NCBI GenBank assembly: GCA_022511295.1
Contig: JAFLRT010000014.1
Span: 1-35,206 of the forward strand
Reading direction: 5' to 3'
Source of the DNA: Alistipes sp.
GTDB lineage: Bacteria; Bacteroidota; Bacteroidia; Bacteroidales; Rikenellaceae
DNA: 35,206 nt
Under the pieces are notes generated by a model. The model searched no databases. It saw only the letters and a program-made list of their open reading frames with translations, and was not told where the DNA came from. Below, piece after piece: positions 15,616 through 24,000 of the stretch. How positions within the stretch are numbered: the first letter of the stretch is position 1; every line of letters begins with the position of its first letter. The translations under genes were made by a program, and so were the position numbers.

Positions 15616-16290
15616 TTATATGTTTTTATTTTGTCTGATTGCATTGTCTGATTGCAAAAACGGTGCGAGGTCGGGGTTGGCGGCCAACGACTCCATCACA
15701 CACCGTATGGTGGGGTATGTCGCTGCCAGTGCCTCTCCGATAAGTCTTGGGTCGCTCCATTCCGCAATTTCGATATCCTCCTCGTGCTGCGGCGCCGTCT
15801 GCACTGCCTCGTCGGCTCTCATCGCGTACCAGTGCGTGCGCTTAAGTTCCAGACGTCCGAACATCTCGTAGGCGTGCAGCGTGTCGCAAATGTGTCCGAC
15901 GATATGAGCATCGACGCCGGTCTCCTCGTGTACCTCACGCAGGGCGCACTGCTCATATGTTTCACCCTCTTCAACATGTCCTTTGGGAAGGTCAAGCCTG
16001 CCGCGACGCTGCATGGTCAGCAGTCGTCCGTCGGGAGCGAATACGGCTCCGCCTGCCGCCTCGACCTTTGTAAATCCTTCAGCGAAACGCCTGAATGTAT
16101 TTTCGGGATGAGCAGACAAAACCGCGATACGGTTGCAGGTCTCAAGAAAATGTATTATTTTCGTCGGTGAAAAGAGTCCGTCATCGCGGATTGCGATATC
16201 GAAGCCCTCGGCGGAGGCGTTTTCGGATAGAAAAGCCACCGTTTTATCCGTAAAATATACGACCGGATTCGTTTGTGTGAAACTTAACAT
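15616..16290 (-). CDS. Nudix hydrolase
   Basis: Predicted hydrolase of nucleoside diphosphates linked to another moiety, 224 residues. The Nudix box GHVEEGETYEQCALREVHEETGV spans residues 104-126 and is intact (GX5EX7REUXEEXGU). The N-terminal 75 residues (MLSFTQTNPVVYFTDKTVAFLSEN...FAEGFTKVEAAGG) form an extra domain found in Bacteroidota Nudix proteins. KGHVEEGE preceded by RGRLDLP and followed by RTHWYAM is typical of the MutT/diadenosine-polyphosphate group. It heads the operon with porX, whose effector domain is phosphodiesterase-like. Its exact substrate is not readable from the sequence. Confidence 0.85.
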   Translation of the reverse strand: MLSFTQTNPVVYFTDKTVAFLSENASAEGFDIAIRDDGLFSPTKIIHFLETCNRIAVLSAHPENTFRRFAEGFTKVEAAGGAVFAPDGRLLTMQRRGRLDLPKGHVEEGETYEQCALREVHEETGVDAHIVGHICDTLHAYEMFGRLELKRTHWYAMRADEAVQTAPQHEEDIEIAEWSDPRLIGEALAATYPTIRCVMESLAANPDLAPFLQSDNAIRQNKNI

Positions 16291-16294
16291 AGCG

Positions 16295-16302
16295 CAAATT
16301 TA
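16295..16302 (-). promoter_or_regulatory. Candidate -7 element very close to the Nudix start codon
   Basis: TAAATTTG on the minus strand matches TAnnTTTG and ends 4 nt before the Nudix ATG (16290), which would make the message leaderless or nearly so. No good -33 element is seen. Confidence 0.3.
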
Positions 16303-16333
16303 TAAAATATTTGAAGCTAAACCGATAACCGAT

Positions 16334-18436
16334 ATGAAAAAATTTATATTGTTTATGATTGGAGCGTTGATGATGTCCTGCGACGGAGACCGCCCTGCAC
16401 CTCTTGCGATTGACAATGCACTGACGGCTGCCGAGAAGGAGGCGGGTCTGTTTACACCCGAAATAATGTGGAAGATGGGCCGTGTCGGCTCTGCCGTACT
16501 CTCACCTGACGGGAGCAAATTGGCATATACGGTTACATATTATAATATGTCCGAGAACCGAGGCGTAACATTGCTCTGCCTGCGCGATATGATGACCGGC
16601 GTGAGTACATCCGTAACCGACACCTCGTCGAATAATACGGACCCTTCGTGGAGTGCCGACGGCAGCAGACTTTACTTCCTCTCCGACCGCAGCGGTACGA
16701 CGCAGGTGTGGTCGTCGGATGCGTCGGGAGCCGATGTCAAGCAGGTAACATCTTTCGAGAAAGATGTTGAGGGCTACGGGGTGTCGCCTGCCGGCAATCG
16801 CCTGTTCTATGTTCAGCGCGTTCATGCGGCCAACCGCCGTTCGGCCGATATATATAAGGATATGCCGAAGTCGAATGCACGTATCTACGATGATATAATG
16901 TGCCGCCACTGGGACTCGTGGGATGAGGGCGGATACCTGCATATCTTCATCGGAGAGTTGAAAGGCGGATGCGCTTCGGAGGGTATAGATATAATAGGTG
17001 CGGATAATCCCTGGGATGCGCCGCTGGCTCCCTATTTCGATATGGACGAGATTGCCTGGAGTCCGTCGGGAGACCGCCTGGCATATACGTGCAAGCCTCT
17101 CACCGGACGCGAGTATGCAATATCGACCGACTCGGATATATTTGTATATAATGTAGCGACCGGCACGACGACAAATATATGCAAATATGAACCGGACGCC
17201 CTTCCCGGGTATGACAAATACCCTGTATTCTCTCCCGATGGAAGATATATCGCTTTCCGTTCCCAACGCCGTGCAGGCAACGAAGCGGACAAGGAGCGCC
17301 TTTTTGTGTGGGACGGCGAGACGGGCGCTATGCGCGATATGACAGCCGACTTCGATTACAATGCGACGAATGTTATGTGGGACGGTTGCTCCTCGCTGCT
17401 CTTTATTGCTCCGGTTGAGGGGACTCATCAACTCTGCCGTGTGAACTTTGACGGTAATGAGCCGCAGGTTGTGATTCTTACGCACGGCGACCATGACCTC
17501 ACTTCGGCAACGATGGCCGGCGGGCGTGTCGTGGCGGGTCTTACCACCATTTCGCGTGCCGCTGAACTCTATGAGGTTGATGCCGCAACGGGAACCCTTA
17601 ACCGTATAACTAATGTGAACGGAGAGATATACGACAATATACGTTTCGGCGAGGTGCAGAAACGTTGGGTAACGACCACCGACGGAAAGCAGATGCTTAC
17701 CTGGGTTATATTGCCGCCCGACTTTGACCCCGCAAAGAAGTACCCGACACTGCTCTATTGCGAGGGCGGTCCTCAAAGCGTCGTTTCGCAGTTCTGGAGT
17801 TACCGCTGGAACTTCCAACTTATGGCTTCGCACGGATATATAGTTGTGGCGCCCAACCGTCGCGGCGTACCCTCATTCGGACAGGAGTGGCTCGACCAGA
17901 TATCGGGCGACTATTCGGGTCAGAATATTCGCGACTACCTTTCAGCCATAGATGATGTATCGAAAGAGCCTTGGTGCGATGAAAACCGCCTCGGCTGCGT
18001 CGGCGCTTCGTATGGCGGATACTCGGTCTATTTCCTTGCAGGATGCCACGAGAAGCGTTTCAAGGCATTTGTCTCGCACTGCGGAATATTCAATTTCGAG
18101 TCGATGTACGGCGAGACGGAGGAGTTGTTCTTCCTGAATAATGACTATGGCGGCTCTTATTGGGACAAATCCAACGCAACAGCTATGCGCTCCTATGCAA
18201 ATTCTCCTCATAAGTTTGTCGATAAGTGGGATACTCCCATACTTATCATCACAGGCGAGAAAGACTTCCGCATACCGTATACGCAGTCGCTTCAGGCATT
18301 TACGGCTGCCCGTATGCGGGGTATTGATGCTCGTCTTGTAGAGTTCGAGAATGAGGCTCACCAGGTGTTCAAGCCGCAGAATTCGATAGTCTGGAACCGT
18401 GAATTTTTCGGATGGTTGGACAAGTATTTGCAATAA
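16334..18436 (+). CDS. S9 family peptidase lipoprotein (dipeptidyl-peptidase 5-like)
   Basis: Serine exopeptidase predicted to trim oligopeptides at the cell surface or in the periplasm. The true start is ATG 16334 (MKKFILFMIGALMMSC), giving 700 residues with a lipobox cysteine at position 16; the track start at 16133 runs into the Nudix gene on the other strand. The N-terminal half has beta-propeller repeats (SPDGSKLAYTVTYY, DPSWSADGSRLYFLSD, AWSPSGDRLAYTC, PVFSPDGRYIAFRSQ). The C-terminal alpha/beta hydrolase carries the Ser in GASYGGYS, Asp in TGEKDFRIP and His in ENEAHQVFKPQNS. The ending KPQNSIVWNREFFGWLDKYL is typical of bacteroidetal DPP5-type enzymes. The gene stands alone, divergent from the Nudix gene. 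Confidence 0.88.
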   Translation: MKKFILFMIGALMMSCDGDRPAPLAIDNALTAAEKEAGLFTPEIMWKMGRVGSAVLSPDGSKLAYTVTYYNMSENRGVTLLCLRDMMTGVSTSVTDTSSNNTDPSWSADGSRLYFLSDRSGTTQVWSSDASGADVKQVTSFEKDVEGYGVSPAGNRLFYVQRVHAANRRSADIYKDMPKSNARIYDDIMCRHWDSWDEGGYLHIFIGELKGGCASEGIDIIGADNPWDAPLAPYFDMDEIAWSPSGDRLAYTCKPLTGREYAISTDSDIFVYNVATGTTTNICKYEPDALPGYDKYPVFSPDGRYIAFRSQRRAGNEADKERLFVWDGETGAMRDMTADFDYNATNVMWDGCSSLLFIAPVEGTHQLCRVNFDGNEPQVVILTHGDHDLTSATMAGGRVVAGLTTISRAAELYEVDAATGTLNRITNVNGEIYDNIRFGEVQKRWVTTTDGKQMLTWVILPPDFDPAKKYPTLLYCEGGPQSVVSQFWSYRWNFQLMASHGYIVVAPNRRGVPSFGQEWLDQISGDYSGQNIRDYLSAIDDVSKEPWCDENRLGCVGASYGGYSVYFLAGCHEKRFKAFVSHCGIFNFESMYGETEELFFLNNDYGGSYWDKSNATAMRSYANSPHKFVDKWDTPILIITGEKDFRIPYTQSLQAFTAARMRGIDARLVEFENEAHQVFKPQNSIVWNREFFGWLDKYLQ

Positions 18437-18549
18437 AACGCTGAGAGGGACGGTTTTGGAGTGGTTTTTGCTTAACGAGCGTTAGTCTTAATCGCGCGGT
18501 GCCGCATGCTCGGAAAAGTGCGTTAAAAAAGATTAAAAAAACGATTTGT

Positions 18550-18583
18550 GTTGGGATATTTAGAAAAATAAACACTATATTTG
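18550..18583 (+). promoter_or_regulatory. Promoter of the HU gene
   Basis: TATATTTGCAA (18576-18586) contains a perfect TAnnTTTG -7 element. GTTG (18550-18553) lies 22 nt upstream. The predicted transcript has a leader of about 115 nt before the HU ATG. Confidence 0.65.
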
Positions 18584-18589
18584 CAACTC

Positions 18590-18703
18590 GTAAGAGCAAA
18601 GCCTTGAGATAAGGGCTGCTGCAAGAGCAGGCGAACAGAATTTAAGAGGAACTAAAACAGATAAAAGAAAAAATAATTATAACCATTAAAACCAAAAAAA
18701 GTT
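18590..18703 (+). promoter_or_regulatory. Long structured 5' leader of HU
   Basis: The leader has two small stem-loops: GCCTT-GAGAT-AAGGGC and CTGCT-GCAAG-AGCAG, followed by about 60 nt of A-rich unstructured sequence up to the start. The A-rich tail resembles Bacteroidota translation-initiation regions. It matches no riboswitch I know. Confidence 0.35.
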
Positions 18704-18976
18704 ATGACAAAGGCTGATATCGTTAGCGAAATCGCTAAGCAGACTGGCGCAGAGAAAGTACAGGTGCAGACTATTGTAGAGGCATTTATGGAGAGTGTAA
18801 AAGAGTCTCTGGCACAGAATAACAATGTATATCTTCGCGGTTTCGGTAGTTTTATTATCAAGAAGCGCGCTCAGAAGGTTGCACGTAACATCTCCAAAAA
18901 GACCACCATTACCATTCCGGAGCATAATATCCCTGCATTTAAGCCAGCAAAGAGCTTTGCTGCCAAGATTAAATAA
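18704..18976 (+). CDS. HU family nucleoid protein
   Basis: Histone-like DNA-bending protein of 90 residues, the standard HU length. MTKADIVSEIAKQTG at the start, the core LRGFGSFIIKKRAQKVARNISKKTTITIPEHNIPAFKPAKSF matches the HU signature, with the N-I-P in place of the common R-N-P arm tip and the PAFKPAKSF end. It acts as a dimer on chromosomal DNA. It has its own strong promoter and long leader and is followed 39 nt later by a 29-residue basic protein gene before a terminator, so both share one message. Confidence 0.96.
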   Translation: MTKADIVSEIAKQTGAEKVQVQTIVEAFMESVKESLAQNNNVYLRGFGSFIIKKRAQKVARNISKKTTITIPEHNIPAFKPAKSFAAKIK

Positions 18977-19015
18977 TTAGGTCTAAACGGAATATTCATA
19001 TAAAACTTTGCTACA

Positions 19016-19105
19016 ATGCCAAACGGAAAGAAGCACAAGCGCCATAAGATGGCGACGCACAAGCGCAAGAAGCGTCTTCGCAAGAACCGTCATAAGAAGA
19101 AGTAG
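19016..19105 (+). CDS. 29-residue basic protein, bS22/AURKAIP1-COX24-like
   Basis: This gene is too short for the ORF track. It reads MPNGKKHKRHKMATHKRKKRLRKN then RHKKK and a TAG stop. About two thirds of the residues are Lys, Arg or His. Short bacteroidetal proteins of this sequence type carry the AURKAIP1/COX24 C-terminal domain, the domain of mitochondrial ribosomal protein mS38 and mycobacterial bS22, which sit in the small subunit near helix 44. The start follows an A/T-rich spacer (AAAACTTTGCTACA). It lies between HU and a strong terminator, so it is cotranscribed with HU. A ribosomal role is inferred from the family and composition. Confidence 0.8.
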   Translation: MPNGKKHKRHKMATHKRKKRLRKNRHKKK

Positions 19106-19134
19106 AAACTCGTCTTTCTGACGGAATATAGACT

Positions 19135-19177
19135 AAAGCTGAAGGAGAGTATCTCTCCTTTGGCTTTGCCTATTTTT
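19135..19177 (+). terminator. Terminator of the HU / bS22-like transcript
   Basis: AAAGCTGAAGGAGAG, loop TAT, CTCTCCTTTGGCTTT forms a 15-bp stem with two wobble pairs, followed by GCCTATTTTT. It lies 29 nt after the bS22-like stop codon. Confidence 0.85.
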
Positions 19178-19475
19178 AATACTTCGGTCAAGAAGTGAAT
19201 GCGTGCGGTTTTTCTCTGCTGCGCTATTGTGGTGCGCGGCAGGTTCCCGCGACGCGACAGGCACTGCCGCAAAGGGGTGCAAAGATAATACAATCCGGTC
19301 TTCCGGTGCCGGATATGATGATTTTGAAAACATAACCGCGAACAGACGACGCATAGTCCCCGTAGCTTGCGGCTCGAGGGTCGTATGGAGGAACGGGCAA
19401 GCGATGCCTGTGAAGGTACAGCTTGCAGAAGGGCGGATGCGACGCGCGTGCGGTTGATAAACATATACTCTCGTT
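19178..19475. other. 298-bp gap before rng: no convincing gene, orphan promoter on minus strand
   Basis: Short ORFs here on both strands have no family signature (for example a plus-strand GTG ORF at 19203 with MRFFSAALLWCAAG). The base composition is richer in GC than in other gaps. Visible structure is the inverted repeat GCGGCAG (19236-19242) / CTGCCGC (19264-19270), a small CCGG-TCTT-CCGG hairpin, and a minus-strand promoter motif at 19280. The stretch probably contains the rng leader. Confidence 0.5.
19280..19287 (-). promoter_or_regulatory. Orphan -7 element pointing away from rng
   Basis: The minus strand reads TATCTTTGCA, containing a perfect TAnnTTTG and matching the extended form common in Bacteroidota. 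No protein gene follows on that strand within the gap. A clear -33 box is missing. Confidence 0.4.
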
Positions 19476-21029
19476 ATGAATCGGGAATTGATTATAAGCG
19501 TATCTCCGACAGAGATGACCATTGCGCTTTGCGAGGACAAGGTTCTGGTCGAACTTAACAAGGAGCAGACACACTCCGGTTTTGCTGTGGGAGACATATA
19601 TTTGGGAAGGGTACGCAAGATAATGCCGGGTTTGAATGCGGCATTCGTAAATATAGGACATGAGCGCGACGCCTTTATCCACTGCCTTGATATGGGCGGT
19701 CATTTCAAGTCGCTGCAAAAGTTGGTCGATAGTAATCTCTCAACTAAAAAGGGAATGAAACTCGAGGCCATGAAACTCGACGCTCCTGTGGCCAATCTCA
19801 AAACCGAGAAGATAGTGGACCTTCTCACGGTCGGTCAGCCTGTTATGGTTCAGATAGCCAAAGAGGCGATTTCGACAAAGGGACCCCGTCTTACATCCGA
19901 AATATCTTTGGCCGGCAGAAATGTTGTGCTGGTTCCTTTCTCGTCCAAGGTCTTTATCTCGCAGAAGATACGGTCAAATGAGGAGAAGAAGCGCCTTAAG
20001 CGTATCGCTTCACGTGTTCTGCCTCCCAATTTCGGCGTCATTATGCGCACGGCGGCCGTGCAGGCTGCCGATATTGATATCGAGCAGGATATCCAGTCGC
20101 TGGTTGACAAGTGGCACAAGGCGCTGCAAAATATAAACGGCGCGCAGATACCGTCGCTTCTGATGAGTGAGATGAGTCGTGCCAATACGATTATCCGCGA
20201 CTCTCTCGACATCTCTTTCTCGCAGATTGTTGTCGATGACGAGGCGATGTATAACAATATCCGCAGTTATATCCGCGTTGTAGACCCCGAGCGTGAGAAG
20301 ATAGTGAAACTCTATCACGGTACCGCTCCGCTTTTCGACGAGTACGATATTACACGCCAGATAAAATCGCTCTTTGCGAAGTATGTCTCGCTCAAGCGCG
20401 GCGCATACCTTATCATCGAGCGCACCGAGGCGATGAACGTCATAGATGTCAATTCGGGCAACCGCACAAAGGCGGAGGACGACCAGGAGCAGACGGCCCT
20501 GGATGTCAATATGGCAGCAGCGCGTGAAATAGCGCGCCAACTTCGTCTGCGTGATTTGGGCGGTATAGTGATTGTGGACTTTATTGATATGCACAAGGCC
20601 CAGAACCGCCAGTTGCTGTATGATGAGATGCGAAATCTTATGGCAGGCGATAAGGCCAAGCATACGGTTCTGCCTCTCACAAAGTTCGGCCTTATGCAGA
20701 TTACGCGCCAACGCATACGTCCTGTGGCCGTGCAGGAGACGCGCGATGTCTGTCCCACGTGTAACGGAACGGGGAAAATAGAACCTACGGTGCTGCTCGA
20801 CCGCAAGATAGAGAACCGCCTGTCCTACTTCTCGCAGGACAGGAAGTTGCGTCGCATACAACTTACCGTCAGCCCCTATGTAGGCGCATATCTTCGTCGC
20901 GGATTGATATCGCTGCGGATGAAATGGATGATGCGTTACAAAATGCGTATTAAGATACACGTGGACCGCAGTCTGGGAATAATCGACGTCCGCTATATAG
21001 ACTCCAAAGGACGTAATCTGTCTGAATAA
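19476..21029 (+). CDS. rng: Ribonuclease E/G family endoribonuclease
   Basis: Endoribonuclease for rRNA maturation and mRNA decay, 517 residues, the short RNase G-like form without the long degradosome scaffold tail of RNase E. The N-terminal S1 domain is near residues 35-125 (GDIYLGRVRKIMPGLNAAFVNIGHERDAFIH). The catalytic DNase I-like core has EAMNVIDVNSGNRT and GGIVIVDFIDM with the two metal-binding Asp residues. The Zn-link is DVCPTCNGTG at about residue 425, used for dimerisation. The start MNRELIISVSPTEMTIAL is family-like. It follows the HU/bS22-like unit and precedes mfd by 63 nt. The roughly 300-nt upstream stretch may be a regulatory leader, as for RNase E in E. coli. Confidence 0.95.
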   Translation: MNRELIISVSPTEMTIALCEDKVLVELNKEQTHSGFAVGDIYLGRVRKIMPGLNAAFVNIGHERDAFIHCLDMGGHFKSLQKLVDSNLSTKKGMKLEAMKLDAPVANLKTEKIVDLLTVGQPVMVQIAKEAISTKGPRLTSEISLAGRNVVLVPFSSKVFISQKIRSNEEKKRLKRIASRVLPPNFGVIMRTAAVQAADIDIEQDIQSLVDKWHKALQNINGAQIPSLLMSEMSRANTIIRDSLDISFSQIVVDDEAMYNNIRSYIRVVDPEREKIVKLYHGTAPLFDEYDITRQIKSLFAKYVSLKRGAYLIIERTEAMNVIDVNSGNRTKAEDDQEQTALDVNMAAAREIARQLRLRDLGGIVIVDFIDMHKAQNRQLLYDEMRNLMAGDKAKHTVLPLTKFGLMQITRQRIRPVAVQETRDVCPTCNGTGKIEPTVLLDRKIENRLSYFSQDRKLRRIQLTVSPYVGAYLRRGLISLRMKWMMRYKMRIKIHVDRSLGIIDVRYIDSKGRNLSE

Positions 21030-21092
21030 ACGGTCGGGAACTGTTGCAGAGCCGGTGTAAAGTGATACGGTCTTTGCAGAGGGAGTATTGTT

Positions 21093-24000
21093 ATGAAAGA
21101 TATGTTGAAACTTTTTGACGGTTCGCAGCCGCTTGACGAGTTGTGCAAGATGGTCAGGCGGCGCGGAGCCACCGTCCGTCTCGACGGGATGGTCGGCGGG
21201 GCTTTGTCGCCTTATGCGGCGGCGGCTGTTGAGCGATGCGGCGGTGTTCACGTCTTTGTCGCAGTAGACAGAGATGCGGCGGCATATCTGATGAATGACT
21301 TCTATGCTCTGCTCGATGAGGAGCGCGTTAAATTTTTCCCGTCATCGTACAAGCGCTCCGCAGCCTATGGTGTGGAGGATGCGCAGGGGGTAGTGCAGCG
21401 CACCAATGCTGTCAATGCCTTGATGGGAGCGCAGAATGGCCCTTATACGATACTGTGTACATATCCGGAAGCGCTGGCCGAATCCATAGTCTCACCGGAG
21501 GCCCTCAATGAGGATACGATAAATATATCTGTCGGCGACAAAGTGCGTATATCCGAATTGACGGAGCGTCTTGAAGGTATGGGCTTCGAGAGAGTCGATT
21601 TTGTATACTCTCCGGGGCAGTATTCCGTGCGCGGAGGTATCTTCGATATCTTCTCATACTCCGAGAGCAGACCGTTCCGTTTGGATTTTTTCGGCGATGA
21701 GATAGAGTCCGTTCGCCAGTTCGAGATTTCGGACCAACTCTCTGCCGTGCGCTTGGAGCGCGCCGAGATTATCCCCGATATGAATGGCCGCTCGGGAGAG
21801 AGAGTCTCGCTTGCAAGATTTACCGAGGGGGCGACCTATTGGTTTGTCGATGCAGGCTTCTCGCTCGGCAAGGTGGACGAGGTGCGTACAAAGACATTGA
21901 AGGAGAGCGATGACCCGCAGAGTATATCTCAACTCGTTACCAGTCGCCGTATGCTTTTGGACGATATGAAGCCCAATACGCTGATGCTGTTGAGGGATAA
22001 TATCGACGAACGCCCGTCGGATTGCGCTGTTGAGTTCTTCACCTCGCCGCAGCCGTCGTTCAATCGTAATTTTGAACTTCTGGCGGAGAATCTCTCCGGC
22101 TATCTTCAGCGTGGATACCATTGTCATATTCTGTCCGAGAACAGGGCGCAGATTGAACGACTGAATAATATTTTCCGTCAGACCTCGCATGGCGACGTGC
22201 AGGTCGAATCTGTCAAACTGACGCTTCACGACGGCTTTGTCGATAACGACCTCAAACGCTGTTTTTACACCGACCACCGAATCTTCGACCGCTACCAGCG
22301 CTACCGCATAAACGGAGAGATAAAGCGCGATGAGCAGATGACTGTTGCGGAACTTAATGCGCTGAAAGTAGGTGATTATGTGGTGCATATCGACCATGGC
22401 GTAGGACGTTTCGGCGGTCTTGTCAAAATTGAGGAGAACGGCAAGTATCACGAGGCTATAAAACTGGTCTATCGTGATAATGACGTACTGTTTGTGAATG
22501 TACACTCGCTGCACCGCATTTCGCGTTATAAGAGCGGCGACGGAGAGCCTCCCAAGATATATAAACTCGGCGGCGGCGCATGGCAGAAACTCAAGACGGC
22601 GACCAAACGTGCCGTAAAGGATATTTCACGCGAACTCATAGCGCTCTATGCCAAACGCAAGGCGAGCAAGGGATACGCATTTTCGGCCGATACATACTTG
22701 CAGCAGGAACTGGAGGCCTCGTTTATGTGGGAGGATACGCCCGACCAGCAGGCGGCTACCGAAGCAGTAAAGCGTGATATGGAGTCGCAGCAGCCTATGG
22801 ACAGACTTGTCTGCGGTGATGTGGGATTCGGCAAAACGGAGATAGCCATACGCGCAGCCTTCAAAGCGGCAGTCGATGGCAAGCAGACGGCGGTACTGGT
22901 GCCGACTACGATACTTGCATTGCAGCATTACCGCTCATTTATGGAGCGTATGAGGGATTTGCCGGTAAGGGTAGAGTATCTCAACCGCACCAAAAGCGCC
23001 AGGGAGACCCGCGCCATTCTCGAAGATTTGGCGTCGGGAAAGATAGATATCATAATAGGCACGCATAAGATACTCGGCAAAAATGTGCATTTCCACGACT
23101 TGGGTCTGCTCATTATCGACGAGGAGCAGAAGTTCGGCGTTGCAGCCAAGGAGAAACTTACGCAGATGAGCGTCAGCGTCGATACGCTTACCATGACGGC
23201 TACACCGATACCGCGCACGCTTCAATTCTCTATTATGGGTTCGCGCGACTTGTCTGTTATATCGACTCCGCCGCCCAACAGACGTCCGATTGTTACAGAA
23301 TCGCATATCTTCTCGGAGGGTATTCTGCGTGATGCTGTTGAGGCGGAACTTTCGCGCAATGGGCAGGTATTCATAATCCATAACAAAGTCGATGACCTCG
23401 AGAGCCTGCGCCGGCTCGTCGAGCGCCTCTGCCCGTCGGCTTCGGTTCGGACGGCTCACGGACGTATGGCAGCCGAGGAGATAGAGAAGACACTTATGGA
23501 TTTCATCTATGGCGATTTCGACGTGCTTATCGCCACGACTATTGTCGAAAACGGTATAGATATACCCAACGTCAATACGATAATTATAGACCAGGCGCAG
23601 AACTTCGGTCTCAGCGAACTGCATCAGTTGCGCGGCAGGGTAGGACGTTCCGACCGCAAGGCCTACTGCTATCTGCTGACGCCGCCCGACGAGTTCCTTA
23701 CCGAAGATGCGCGCCGACGGTTGAGGGCTATCGAGGAGTTCTCCGATTTGGGTTCGGGATTCAATATAGCGATGCAGGACTTGGATATACGCGGAGCCGG
23801 CAATCTGCTTGGCGCCGAGCAGAGCGGTTTTATTGCCGATATAGGCTTTGAAACCTACCAGAAGATTATGCAGGAGGCTATTGCCGAGTTGCGAACCGAG
23901 GGACTGGATGTATCGGGCCTGTCATCTGCGGAGTGCGATATTGTGGAAAGTTCGCAGGAGTTTATCTCCGACTCCGTTATAGATATAGATATCGAGGCCG

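Noticed and set aside
16502-17833. 443-codon minus-strand ORF within the S9 peptidase gene.
   Set aside because: Shadow ORF: no recognisable domain, and the plus-strand frame has clear propeller and catalytic motifs. The same holds for the long antisense ORFs over rng (20010-21251), corC (29099-30163) and secA (33029-34198).
19203-19457. Plus-strand GTG ORF of 84 codons (MRFFSAALLWCAAG...) just before rng.
   Set aside because: No family resemblance, composition unlike real short proteins, and the frame is one of several overlapping chance ORFs in GC-rich DNA. It might be a lipoprotein-like start by chance.
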